DNA of 64,000 nucleotides, taken from positions 930,001 through 994,000 of the forward strand of contig NZ_CP032489.1 of assembly GCF_003600625.1 (NCBI RefSeq). Reading direction: 5' to 3'. Shown here piece after piece: positions 1 through 7,976 of this stretch. This DNA is from Arachidicoccus soli (GTDB lineage Bacteria > Bacteroidota > Bacteroidia > Chitinophagales > Chitinophagaceae). Both the position numbers and the translations under genes were made by a program. The notes below the pieces were generated by a model. It had not been told where the DNA came from and did not search any database. It worked only from the letters and a program-made list of their open reading frames with translations. Every line of letters starts with the position of its first letter. Within the stretch, counting starts at the first letter, position 1.

Positions 1-86
1 CCGCATCAACATTTGTGGTGAAAATCGCCACCTTCGCCAAGCCCGAAAACGTTAACTGCACCATAAAACCGAACAACACATAACGA
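1..86. repeat. Possible recombination-site-like inverted repeat upstream of the first cassette gene
   Basis: The stretch before the first gene holds short inverted motifs, CGTTA at 50-54 and TAACG at 81-85, plus GGTG/CACC pairs near 17-32. It shows no coding sequence. The pattern recalls the folded end of an integron attC site, but I do not find the exact seven-base core consensus on both sides. It abuts the window edge, so its left part may be missing. Confidence 0.25.
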
Positions 87-512
87 ATGAGTAAAACTTT
101 AAGACGAATTAAAACGCATAGAAAAGCGAAAAATATAATCAATGGCTTTTACGACAATGACACTCATTGTTTGCTTATTCATTATTCGTGCGAAAGCTTT
201 TACGACATAAAAGACGGAAAAACACCAAGAATAACTTCTATCGCAGTTAGATATTTAAATACAGCACAAACAAAATCTTTTTCTATCCACAAAGTTGCTG
301 AATTAAAGCAAATTCCAATCGACCAAATAAATGGAAGTTATGACCAATTGGAAAAAGAAATGCTTAAAGACTTTTACAAATTTATGGAAGAGCATAAAGA
401 CTATAAATGGATACATTGGAATATGCGTGACATAAATTACGGATTTACTGCCTCGGTTCGTGTCCGCACGAATCGAAACAAAGTTAAAGTCCCAACTGGA
501 GCAATAATGTAG
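87..512 (+). CDS. Hypothetical protein, C-terminus replaced by repeat sequence (probably truncated)
   Basis: The reading frame is 141 codons from an ATG at 87. The first 120 residues form a normal-looking soluble protein, ending in a Trp-rich stretch (KWIHWNMRDINYGF). From about 446 the frame runs into the conserved intergenic repeat that also occurs at 1401 and 2161, so the last 20 or so residues (TASVRVRTNRNK...) are translated repeat, not native protein. I infer that the repeat arrived inside the gene and cut off its natural C-terminal part. The family is not recognised with certainty and no catalytic motif is visible. It is the first of a series of small single genes separated by repeats, on the same strand. 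It may be a non-functional remnant. Confidence 0.6.
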   Translation: MSKTLRRIKTHRKAKNIINGFYDNDTHCLLIHYSCESFYDIKDGKTPRITSIAVRYLNTAQTKSFSIHKVAELKQIPIDQINGSYDQLEKEMLKDFYKFMEEHKDYKWIHWNMRDINYGFTASVRVRTNRNKVKVPTGAIM

Positions 513-654
513 CGTGGAAATATGCGTGGGCTTCTTGTTCCAAATAAATATCTTTGAAATAAAATAAAACAATTATAGCCGGAATTGAGAATAATATAAT
601 CGGACACAAGAAGCTTGTGCGCAAAGGCAATGCTTCATTCTTGCGCCAGGTAGG
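446..654. repeat. Complex intergenic repeat, copy A (complete, about 208 bp)
   Basis: This copy and copy B (1401-1608) are nearly identical over their whole length. It begins with a hairpin (TTCGTG tccg CACGAA, 458-473) inside CGG...TCG, continues with GGGCTTCTTGT, an AT-rich middle, and ends with ACAAGAAGC...GCTTCATTCTTG followed by CCAGGTAGG. GCTTCTTGT in the left half is the reverse complement of ACAAGAAGC in the right half, so the unit can fold as one long multi-stem structure. The start lies inside the 3' end of the gene at 87-512. Confidence 0.85.
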
Positions 655-679
655 AGGTTGTGCGTAATACAATTTGAAT

Positions 680-1360
680 ATGAGCGATATTAATAAAACA
701 TCAAAAGGCGACATTTTATATGCTGTAGTTAAGGCAGGACTTGGCAGTATTCCTGTACTTGGTTCTGCTGCGACAGAATTATTTGGTTTGGTAGTTACTC
801 CTCCACTTGACAAAAGAAGACAAGAATGGATGAACGAAGTTGCTGAGAAAATAAAATCTTTAGAAGAATCTAATAAAGTTGACTTCTCAAGCTTATCACA
901 AAACGAGCAATTTATAGACACAATAATTCAAGCAACGAGCATTGCAATTAAAACAAGCGAACATGAGAAAATAGTTGCTTTAAAAAATGCTGTGACAAAT
1001 ATCGCACTTAACGAGGCACCTGAAAAAACGAAAAGTCAAATCTTTTTAAATTTGGTTGACTCATTCACTGTTTGGCATCTTACAATATTGACCTTTTTTG
1101 ATAATCCGAGAACTTGGTTTCAAAAAGCTGGACAGACACCGCCTAATTTAATGATGGGAAGTATGTTTAGCGTTCTCAAAACTGCATACCCGACACTGGC
1201 AGGACAAGACGAGTTAATTGATTTAATTTGGAACGACTTGCATAATGCAGGACTTCACAATACCAGCGGTCTGAAAACAATGATGTCAGGGGATGGCACT
1301 TTAGCAGAAAAAACCACACAACTGGGTAAAGAGTTTATAAAATTTATCTCAGAAAGTTGA
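680..1360 (+). CDS. Hypothetical protein with N-terminal glycine-rich hydrophobic segment
   Basis: The protein has about 226 residues. I choose the ATG at 680 over an in-frame TTG at 674. Residues 10-40 contain a hydrophobic Gly/Ala-rich helix pair (GLGSIPVLGSAATELFG) followed by a basic PPLDKRR element. The rest is predicted mostly helical with no Cys or catalytic motif that I can name. Proteins with this type of N-terminus are widespread among uncharacterised bacterial accessory genes, and a membrane-inserting or pore-like helix is conceivable, but that is inference only. The gene sits alone between repeat copies A and B and is bracketed by a perfect 9-bp inverted repeat, TTGTGCGTA at 658-666 and TACGCACAA at 1379-1387, as if moved as a unit. 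Confidence 0.7.
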   Translation: MSDINKTSKGDILYAVVKAGLGSIPVLGSAATELFGLVVTPPLDKRRQEWMNEVAEKIKSLEESNKVDFSSLSQNEQFIDTIIQATSIAIKTSEHEKIVALKNAVTNIALNEAPEKTKSQIFLNLVDSFTVWHLTILTFFDNPRTWFQKAGQTPPNLMMGSMFSVLKTAYPTLAGQDELIDLIWNDLHNAGLHNTSGLKTMMSGDGTLAEKTTQLGKEFIKFISES

Positions 1361-1400
1361 TACTGGATTTTGAAGTACTACGCACAATAACTAAACTTTC

Positions 1401-1608
1401 TACTGCCTCGGTTCGTGTCCGCACGAATCGAAACAAAGTTAAAGTCCCAACTGGAGCAATAATGTGGCGTGGGAATATGCGTGGGCTTCTTGTGCCAAAT
1501 AAATATCTTTGAAATAAAATAAAATAATTATACCTGGAATTGAGTATAATATAATCAGGCACGAGAAGCTTACGCGCGAAGGCTATGCTTCATTCTTGCC
1601 AGGTAGGG
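1401..1608. repeat. Complex intergenic repeat, copy B (complete, about 208 bp)
   Basis: It is near-identical to copy A and contains the same TTCGTG/CACGAA hairpin. The inverted pair is longer here: GCTTCTTGTGCC in the left half matches GGCACGAGAAGC in the right half with one mismatch, and TACCTGG pairs with CCAGGTA near the right end. It separates two unrelated single genes. Confidence 0.85.
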
Positions 1609-1645
1609 AAGCCTACAAAATATTGAACAGACAGACGAAAAATCG

Positions 1646-2128
1646 ATGTATAAGTTTAGAGCAGAAATAGAAATAATTGGAATTAATCCATTCGTTTATG
1701 TGCCCAACAACATACTCCTTCAAATTTTTGAGCAGGCAGGTAAAGGCAAAGGGCATATTCCAATAAAAGGGACAATTAACAACAAATCATACAAACAGAC
1801 ATTGGTAAAATATAGCGGAGAATGGAGACTTTATATTAATACAAGTATGTTGAAAAATTCACCGAAACGCATTGGAGAAGTGATTGATATTACAGTTAAT
1901 TTTGACCCTGAAAGCAGAGAGATTGAAACACCGGAAAATTTTACCAAAGCATTAGACAAAGACGAAGAAGCCCAAACTGTTTTTAATAATTTGCCCGCAT
2001 CAAAGAAATTAGAAATTGTAAGATATTTAGCTAACCTGAAAACGGAAGAAGCAAGAGAAAGAAACATTCACAGAGCCATCAATTTTTTATTGGGTAAGGA
2101 AAGATTTGTTGGCAGAGACAAACCATAA
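1646..2128 (+). CDS. DUF1905 plus YdeI/OmdA-type C-terminal domain protein
   Basis: The 160-residue protein has two recognisable parts. Residues 1-95 match DUF1905, a small beta-barrel-like domain (FRAEIEIIG, GHIPIKGTINNKSYKQTLVKY, then WRLYIN...LKNSPKRIGE). Residues about 98-155 match the bacteriocin-protection YdeI/OmpD-associated domain (LDKDEEAQTVFNNLPASKK...ARERNIHRAI). Members of this combination are annotated only by similarity and the biochemical activity is unknown. The start ATG at 1646 follows a purine-poor leader. The gene lies between repeat copy B and the half copy C and has no operon partner, consistent with a mobile single-gene cassette. Confidence 0.85.
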   Translation: MYKFRAEIEIIGINPFVYVPNNILLQIFEQAGKGKGHIPIKGTINNKSYKQTLVKYSGEWRLYINTSMLKNSPKRIGEVIDITVNFDPESREIETPENFTKALDKDEEAQTVFNNLPASKKLEIVRYLANLKTEEARERNIHRAINFLLGKERFVGRDKP

Positions 2129-2160
2129 AGCAATTTTTAAATAATACAAATAGGAAACCC

Positions 2161-2274
2161 TACCGCCTCGGTTCGTGTCCGCAGGAATCGAAACAAAGTT
2201 AAAGCCCCAATTGGAGCAATAATGTGGCGTGGATATTTGCGTGGGTTTCTTTTGCCAAATGAATATCTTTCTCG
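2161..2274. repeat. Complex intergenic repeat, copy C (left half only)
   Basis: It matches copies A and B from the first base through TTGCCAAATGAATATCTTT and then diverges abruptly near 2274. The hairpin arm reads CAGGAA instead of CACGAA. The right half is not here; a lone right half occurs 840 bp downstream (3114-3153). The remaining 2275-2518 is AT-rich and shows no gene. Confidence 0.8.
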
Positions 2275-2518
2275 CTTTTTAATGTTTCGTGCCGCCATCC
2301 TAGCGTAAGTATCATCAACGAAAAAAGTTAGGAATAAAGAATAGAAATAATTACAGAATATCCATAATTTTACTATTGGTGGAAAAGTGCAGACTCACAA
2401 AGCTATGCACAATAGGAATCAGTAGTGGAAGTATGTTATGGGTAATTTTAAGGACAAACAAAATCGATATTAAAACGAATATTTGACAAATAAAAAATCA
2501 AACTAAAACAAAAGACAA

Positions 2519-2890
2519 ATGAAAAAAAACAAAATAATTTATTGGATAGCAACAACAATAATAGCATTATTTGAAGGAGTAATGCCTGCATTGACTTCAC
2601 AGACTGAATTAGCTAAAGAAGGAATTAGGCATTTGGGTTATCCACCGTATTTTGGAAACGTATTAGTTGTTTTCAAAGTGTTAGGCGTTTTAATATTAGT
2701 GATTCCACAAGTTCCGAAACGAGTAAAGGAATGGGCTTATGCCGGATTTGCTTTTGATTTTATTTTTGCAACAATTAGTCTTGGCGCAGTTGACGGAATA
2801 ACTGGACAAACATTCTTCCCATTGATTGTATTTGGAATTTTGGTTGTTTCCTACATTTATTATCACAAATTAAATGCTAATAAAAATTAA
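2519..2890 (+). CDS. DoxX-like family membrane protein
   Basis: The 123-residue protein has four predicted transmembrane helices (about 8-26, 45-62, 72-92 and 98-115), with the conserved YPPYF element between helices one and two and a KEWAYAG motif before helix three. This is the layout of the DoxX-like family (DoxX_2). Members are small inner-membrane proteins, some linked to redox chemistry, but no reaction is established for this subgroup. The stop lies 5 bp before the start of the next gene, so the two are probably co-transcribed. The pair sits between a left half and a right half of the intergenic repeat, suggesting it was inserted into, or recombined with, a repeat copy. Confidence 0.8.
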   Translation: MKKNKIIYWIATTIIALFEGVMPALTSQTELAKEGIRHLGYPPYFGNVLVVFKVLGVLILVIPQVPKRVKEWAYAGFAFDFIFATISLGAVDGITGQTFFPLIVFGILVVSYIYYHKLNANKN

Positions 2891-2895
2891 ATAGT

Positions 2896-3114
2896 ATGTC
2901 GTTTCAAGCTTATATCGACAATATTCAATCCAAGACGGGAAAGACACCTGCAGACTTTAATAAGCTGGCAGAAAAAAGGGGATTTATCATTGATGGTAAA
3001 CTAAACCCAAAAGTGAAAGCAACAGAAATTACAAATTGGCTCAAAGAAGAGTTTGAATTAGGGCACGGACATGCAATGGCTATTTATGCAACATTCAAAG
3101 GGAAAACCGAATAA
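2896..3114 (+). CDS. DUF4287 domain protein
   Basis: The 72-residue protein is a single DUF4287 domain: an N-terminal SFQAYIDNIQSKTGK helix, a PKVKATEITNWLKEEF helix and the closing GHGHAMAIYATFKG motif. The function of this family is unknown; it often appears as a stand-alone short protein next to DUF1801 or DoxX-type genes. It follows the DoxX-like gene after 5 bp and so is likely translated from the same message. Its TAA stop at 3112-3114 touches the start of the right-half repeat at 3114, so the repeat may act as its 3' end. Confidence 0.85.
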   Translation: MSFQAYIDNIQSKTGKTPADFNKLAEKRGFIIDGKLNPKVKATEITNWLKEEFELGHGHAMAIYATFKGKTE

Positions 3115-3153
3115 CACAAGAAGCTTGTGCGCAAAGGCTATGCTTCATTCTTC
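3114..3153. repeat. Complex intergenic repeat, copy D (right half only)
   Basis: The segment ACACAAGAAGCTTGTGCGC through GCTTCATTCTT is almost identical to the right part of copy A (604-643). The left half is absent; it is replaced by the DoxX-like and DUF4287 genes. It retains the ACAAG/CTTGT hairpin and the CAAGAAGC...GCTTCATTCTT inverted pair. Confidence 0.75.
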
Positions 3154-3208
3154 TAGTAGTAAAGACAGGATTGCCGGCCACAAACATTTCTAAACAAGAG
3201 AATATAAA

Positions 3209-3766
3209 ATGAAGAATAAAATATCGGATAACGAGAAAGAAAACTTACTTAAAACATTGGAGTCTCGTTTTGAGAAGCATACACATAGACACAAGAGTTT
3301 AAAATGGAGCGAAGTGAAAGCTAAATTGGCAAAACAGCCAAACAAATTGTTGTCTATCCAAGAAATGGAAACTACAGGAGGGGAGCCGGATGTTATTGGT
3401 TACGACAAGCAAGAAGATGTATTTATCTTCTGCGACTGTTCGGCCGAAAGCCCGAAAGGAAGAAGGAGCCTTTGCTATGACCAGGAAGCATTAACATCGA
3501 GAAAAGAATATAAACCGAAAAACAGTGCAGTGAATGTAGCGAAAGAAATGGGCATTGAAATTCTAGAGGAGGAACAATATAACTATTTACAATCTTTAGA
3601 GAATTTGGACATGAAAACGTCAAGTTGGTTAAAGACACCGGATTATGTAAGAGTCCTGGGAGGAGCCATCTTTGGCGACTTCCGATTTGGGCGGGTGTTT
3701 ATTTATCACAATGGTGCGGAATCTTATTATGCAGCTAGGGGCTTTAGAGGACAGATAAAGGTTTAG
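3209..3766 (+). CDS. DUF4256 domain protein
   Basis: The 185-residue soluble protein matches the DUF4256 family over its full length: an N-terminal LLKTLESRFEKH helix, the W-x-EV region, the central TGGEPDVIG and FCDCSAESPKGRRSLCYD elements and a C-terminal GGAIFGDFRFGRVFIYHNGA segment. The family has no assigned reaction; the conserved Asp/Cys-rich centre hints at an enzymatic or metal site, which is inference. It is the last gene of the repeat-separated array. The start ATG at 3209 lies 55 bp after the half repeat copy D. Confidence 0.85.
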   Translation: MKNKISDNEKENLLKTLESRFEKHTHRHKSLKWSEVKAKLAKQPNKLLSIQEMETTGGEPDVIGYDKQEDVFIFCDCSAESPKGRRSLCYDQEALTSRKEYKPKNSAVNVAKEMGIEILEEEQYNYLQSLENLDMKTSSWLKTPDYVRVLGGAIFGDFRFGRVFIYHNGAESYYAARGFRGQIKV

Positions 3767-4052
3767 TGATAAAACTAGAAGAAAGGATATATGCTATATT
3801 GGAAAATACTCTTTAAGACGAGCTCCAATCCTTATTATCCTTATTATAGTGCTTTATGCTAATATTGGGAAAAGCAGGTGTAAATTTATAGTTGGACAAG
3901 ATTTTTAACTGGAATATTTAGCCAATGTTCTAATCCTAAACCTAAGGCTTTCTCATTTATTGTATGCATGTTTTTTATATTAACCATTCATTATCAAGAT
4001 AAGGTAACTAATAGCTTACTTTTGTTGCCATTGAATTGAAAACTTCAAAAGA

Positions 4053-4090
4053 CCGGGATGATAATGGCCTAACCTACATTGTCATCCCGG
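4053..4090. repeat. Long hairpin in the gap between the cassette array and the sugar-acid locus
   Basis: CCGGGATGATAATG at 4053-4066 pairs with CATTGTCATCCCGG at 4077-4090 (13 of 14 positions) around a 10-base loop. There is no clear T-run after it, so it is not an ordinary intrinsic terminator. The rest of 3767-4264 is AT-rich and shows no gene. Confidence 0.6.
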
Positions 4091-4264
4091 CACCATTTTA
4101 TTCCCAATTAAGGTGCTTTAATTATTTAGCAGAACAAGAAATCCTCGTCCATCCGGATGAATTGGATGTAAGAAGGCTGTGATGATATTATGCTATAAGT
4201 ATTTGAAAATTTAAAGTGCAGTTTATTTCAAAAGGAAATTTATATTTGCATATAGTATTTAAGT

Positions 4265-4372
4265 ATGAAAATATTGAAACATAATGCACAAAGTCAAATT
4301 AATAGATTGAGTGTGACACAAATAGCAGCAAGATATTTTCCCGTCAAAATAAATTCGAAAGCATTGAGTTAG
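4265..4372 (+). pseudogene. Short ORF resembling the N-terminus of a DUF4248-type protein
   Basis: A 35-codon frame reads ...LSVTQIAARYFPVKINSKALS before a TAG. The core (IAARYFP...) resembles the beginning of DUF4248 proteins of Bacteroidota, in which the frame would continue into a Trp-containing helix. After the stop the same frame continues only briefly, so I regard it as a decayed fragment or a chance similarity. Confidence 0.25.
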
Positions 4373-4405
4373 CTTAAAAATCAAAAAATATTTTTTATAT
4401 TAATT

Positions 4406-5518
4406 ATGAGTGAGATAATTGAAACGTTTACCCTCCGAAAGGATACTGCCATTCGAGGAGCTAATATTTATAAGGCGTCCACTTTATTGAAAAAGCCGAT
4501 TGCAGATGCCACGCATACATTGAGCGAGATTTCATTCATCGTATTGCGAATACAATTGGAGAATGGAATAGTTGGTGAATCTTATTTATTGTCATTTCAA
4601 TATTCTCCAAATGCTATTATTGGTGCGCTGAAGGATGTATTGCCATTAATAAATGGATGCCAGGTGAATGAAACTGGGGTCGTCTACAAAAAAATAGATG
4701 ACTTATCTGAATATTTTGGAAATCAGGGATTACTAAGATGGGCGCAAGCTGCTATAAACATAGCTATGTGGGATGCCTGGGGTAAATATTTGCAACACCC
4801 AATACATCATATTTTGGGAACCCACCAGAAAAATGTACCCATTTATGGAAGTGGGGGGTGGCTTTCTTATACAATTAAAGAATTGGTTTCAGAAGTAACT
4901 GATTATGCAAATCGTGGCTTTAAAGCCGTTAAGATAAAAGTTGGTTCACCCAAGGTTGAGACTGATATTGAAAGGCTAAAGATAGTTCGGGAATCAGTTG
5001 GAAGTGATGTAAGTATTATGATGGATGCCAATCAGGGTATGAATTTGCCGGCTGCTATAAAGTTGGCGACCGCTGCCAAAAATTTAGATATTAACTGGTT
5101 TGAAGAACCTGTTCACCACCAAGATTTTCAATCTTATCAGATCTTAAAAAATCAAACAGGGATTTCACTCGCAATGGGAGAACGAGAGTATGATACCTTG
5201 CCATTAAGAGAATTGGTCTCTCGCAATGCTCTTGATATCTGGCAGCCGGATATCTTGCGAATCGGAGGGGTTGACGCCTGGCGTGAAAGTGCAGCACTTG
5301 CCAAAAGTTTTCACCTTCCGGTAATGCCACATTATTATAAAGATTATGATGTGCCTTTGCTATGTACAATTTCTAATGGTGTAGGAGCAGAATCCTTTGA
5401 TTGGGTGGATCCATTAATTGACAACCCGATGATTGTGCAAGATGGCTATGCTAAACCGCATGAATTACCAGGTTGGGGCTTTAATTTTTTGGATGAACAT
5501 TTAACAGAAATAAAATAG
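4406..5518 (+). CDS. Mandelate racemase/muconate lactonizing enzyme family protein (probable sugar-acid dehydratase)
   Basis: The 370-residue protein is a complete member of the enolase superfamily, mandelate-racemase group. The KxK base motif is at K176/K178 (VKIKVG). Metal ligands are D207 (MMDANQG), E233 (WFEEP) and E259 (AMGE). D282 (QPDILR) and H309 (MPHYY) supply the second general base dyad. Such enzymes abstract the proton alpha to a carboxylate, and most bacterial members dehydrate aldonic or uronic sugar acids; the substrate cannot be read from sequence. It is followed after 4 bp by an SDR oxidoreductase and faces a secreted glycosidase-like gene, which suggests a short sugar-acid catabolic unit. 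Confidence 0.85.
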   Translation: MSEIIETFTLRKDTAIRGANIYKASTLLKKPIADATHTLSEISFIVLRIQLENGIVGESYLLSFQYSPNAIIGALKDVLPLINGCQVNETGVVYKKIDDLSEYFGNQGLLRWAQAAINIAMWDAWGKYLQHPIHHILGTHQKNVPIYGSGGWLSYTIKELVSEVTDYANRGFKAVKIKVGSPKVETDIERLKIVRESVGSDVSIMMDANQGMNLPAAIKLATAAKNLDINWFEEPVHHQDFQSYQILKNQTGISLAMGEREYDTLPLRELVSRNALDIWQPDILRIGGVDAWRESAALAKSFHLPVMPHYYKDYDVPLLCTISNGVGAESFDWVDPLIDNPMIVQDGYAKPHELPGWGFNFLDEHLTEIK

Positions 5519-5522
5519 AATT

Positions 5523-6284
5523 ATGGCATTAGGCGCATTTTCATTAGAAGGAAGAATAGCATTAGTAACTGGTGGTGGCGTGGGAATCGGATTAGGCATC
5601 ACAAAAGCTTTACTGAATGCGGGAGCAAAAGTTGTAATAACTGGACGTCGTGAGGAAGTATTGAAAGAAGCCGTTTCAACATTGGGTTCTAATGTCTTTT
5701 ATTTCGTAAACGATATCAGGGAGAAAGAAAAAATACCTTCTTTGATAGAGGAAATTGAAAATAATATTGGCGCTATAGATATTTTAATAAACAATGCAGG
5801 AATTCACCACAAAGCTTTGGCACAGGAGACCAGCGATTTGGACTTTGAACAGATTATACAAACAAACCTGCTAAGTGTATTTAGTATTACAAGAGAGTGT
5901 GCCCGTAAAATGTTAGAGCGTAAAAGAGGTTCAATTATAATGATAGGCTCCATGGCTGGTTTGTTTGGAATAGATAGGGTAGTTGCTTACAGCGTATCAA
6001 AAACAGCCCTTATCGGTTTGGTGAATTCATTGGTTACTGAATATTCCAAATATAATGTTAGGGTGAATACCATAGCGCCGGGATGGATTGAATCCAATAT
6101 GTTCCTTAAGGCGATTGAACAAGATCAACCAAGGAAAGAAAAAATTACGAATCGGATTGCTATGGATCATTTTGGCGAACCGGAGGATATTGGTCATGCA
6201 GCGGTATTTTTAAGCTCCGATGCAGCAAAATATATTACAGGAATAATTCTGCCAGTCGATGGGGGCGCGACCGTAAATTTCTAA
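5523..6284 (+). CDS. SDR family NAD(P)-dependent oxidoreductase
   Basis: The 253-residue protein is a classical short-chain dehydrogenase. The cofactor loop TGGGVGIG is at 16-23, NNAG at 90-93, and the catalytic Ser143, Tyr156 and Lys160 are present in the YSVSK context, followed by the APGWIES element. The C-terminal GIILPVDGGATVNF is typical of the FabG-like subgroup. The gene starts 4 bp after the enolase-superfamily gene, so the two are almost certainly one operon. The enzyme probably oxidises a hydroxyl of a sugar acid before or after the dehydration step; its exact substrate is unknown. Confidence 0.85.
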   Translation: MALGAFSLEGRIALVTGGGVGIGLGITKALLNAGAKVVITGRREEVLKEAVSTLGSNVFYFVNDIREKEKIPSLIEEIENNIGAIDILINNAGIHHKALAQETSDLDFEQIIQTNLLSVFSITRECARKMLERKRGSIIMIGSMAGLFGIDRVVAYSVSKTALIGLVNSLVTEYSKYNVRVNTIAPGWIESNMFLKAIEQDQPRKEKITNRIAMDHFGEPEDIGHAAVFLSSDAAKYITGIILPVDGGATVNF

Positions 6285-6287
6285 GAC

Positions 6288-7511
6288 TTATTCTTTACGT
6301 AAGGATTGCGTCAGCTGAGCTAATGCTTCAGGGTTTATCTTTAAACGTACCATGCCAATAGGGTGAAATCGTTGGTTATTTTTAATTGCTGCATAGATTA
6401 CTGTATATTCCCCATTCCCTTCAGGAATAAGCCCTAATGGGGTACGCATAATATCCCACCATTTTTTTACTTTATCCTCAATTGATATATATTGGGCTTT
6501 AATCCAGTGAATACCATCTGCAGATAAGGTATAACCAAATTTATTGGGCATATGAAGCCCCCAGCCATTGGGTCCGCCATCAAATATGGCTATATAAACT
6601 CCATTTGATAACCGCGTTACGATTGGATTCTCTATAAAGACTGGATTAATACTTGTAATCGGGTTAATTGTTGTGTCCATTCTTTTCCAGGGGCCACCTA
6701 GTTGAGTGGCAGATGCCAGCCCAACAAACCAACCGTTGTGCTGTGCGTGATAAGGGTAGTCACTCCATTTATTCCAAGGATATGCACCTCCGTAGAATGC
6801 CAACCAGCTATTTCCTACTTGGAATGGGAAAAATGAATCAACTCCCTGACGACCCTCCCAAAGCTGAGAATTAAGTCCCGGTTCCATTACTATGCCGCTG
6901 TCAATATAAGGCCCCCCAATTCCATTGATTCCCTTCATTATTGATACGGCCCGCCATATTCTTCCAAAAGAATGATTGGGCTCAATAGCACGACTAACAG
7001 TATAAGCTACGTAGAATGCGTTCCATCGATTTTCTTTTTTATTAAAGATCGGCATAAATGACCATATTGCACCTCTACGATCATTTATGGGATTGTCATC
7101 ATCTGTAGTTGAATATTTGCCATCGGCCTGATAAATTGTTCCCACTCGTCTCCAATGAATGGCATCTTTACTAATCCAGTGACCAATCCTGGTTTTTACA
7201 CGGTCATAATAAGCCCCGGAATCCTTTTCTCCTGCGCGTTCTGTTGGGAATAAATGATAAATGCCATTTATCTTAATGGATCGCCCTCCTTCAAAGCCAC
7301 CTAATATATTTTTTGTTCCTGACATCCCTTCATCAATAACCGGTTGATCTGGTCCTGAGATAATAGTAAAAAGATGTTCAGAAGGTACTTCTTTCTTCTT
7401 TTCTGTAGAATGAACCTGTCCATCAACAGGTAGTGATAGTACCATGCAAAAAAGGATGCCAAAACAGAAGATAATTGACCTGAATAAAAGAGCAAGAGAA
7501 AACTTGGGCAT
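6288..7511 (-). CDS. Secreted five-bladed beta-propeller glycosidase-like protein
   Basis: The 407-residue protein starts with a signal peptide (LALLFRSIIFCFGILFCMVL, cleavage near residue 32). The rest has repeated blades with motifs such as GHWISKDAIHWRRVG, RRGAIWSFMPIF, WFVGLASA...GGPWKRMD, NPIVTRLSNGVYIAIFDGG and GYTLSADGIHWIKA. These 'sample of transaction' style blade motifs are typical of GH32/GH43/GH117-like five-bladed propellers. I cannot assign the acidic catalytic triad or a substrate. The gene is convergent with the SDR gene with only 3 bp between stop codons. It probably acts in the periplasm or at the surface to release a sugar that feeds the two enzymes, which is inference from context. 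Confidence 0.65.
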   Translation of the reverse strand: MPKFSLALLFRSIIFCFGILFCMVLSLPVDGQVHSTEKKKEVPSEHLFTIISGPDQPVIDEGMSGTKNILGGFEGGRSIKINGIYHLFPTERAGEKDSGAYYDRVKTRIGHWISKDAIHWRRVGTIYQADGKYSTTDDDNPINDRRGAIWSFMPIFNKKENRWNAFYVAYTVSRAIEPNHSFGRIWRAVSIMKGINGIGGPYIDSGIVMEPGLNSQLWEGRQGVDSFFPFQVGNSWLAFYGGAYPWNKWSDYPYHAQHNGWFVGLASATQLGGPWKRMDTTINPITSINPVFIENPIVTRLSNGVYIAIFDGGPNGWGLHMPNKFGYTLSADGIHWIKAQYISIEDKVKKWWDIMRTPLGLIPEGNGEYTVIYAAIKNNQRFHPIGMVRLKINPEALAQLTQSLRKE

Positions 7512-7976
7512 TATAATTTTATTTATTTAAGTTTTCAAAATAACAGTAATCCCTTCGGTAATTGGGGGATTTTACAAATACATTATAAACATGACATTGT
7601 TTATTGCGCATTTCTTTTTTGTTTTATCCATTGCTTTAAAAAAATTAAGCAAGGGTCTATTCATAAACCCAAAGTTATTATAAGTAATAGTATTTATGAC
7701 ATTTAATTAACTCCTTATTTATAATTATTCAGATAATAAGATATATTCTTCTAAATTTTTAACTCAGCCTTATATTGGTTGTATTCTTATAATTTGAATT
7801 AATTACCCTACTCACTGAAACATGTATAACATACATAAAGGCGTATTACACTATCTTGGTCAAACCTGCTGTCTCAAAGATCTTTTGAGTTGGACATTTT
7901 ATAAACTTAGGAATTATTTAAAAGCTTCGAAGATTAAGTACAGAAAAAAATAATAGCTAAATTTAATACACAAATT

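Noticed and set aside
446..3153. Reading the repeats as a CRISPR array
   Set aside because: Units are about 208 bp, only a few copies exist, and genes rather than short spacers lie between them; no cas gene is present.
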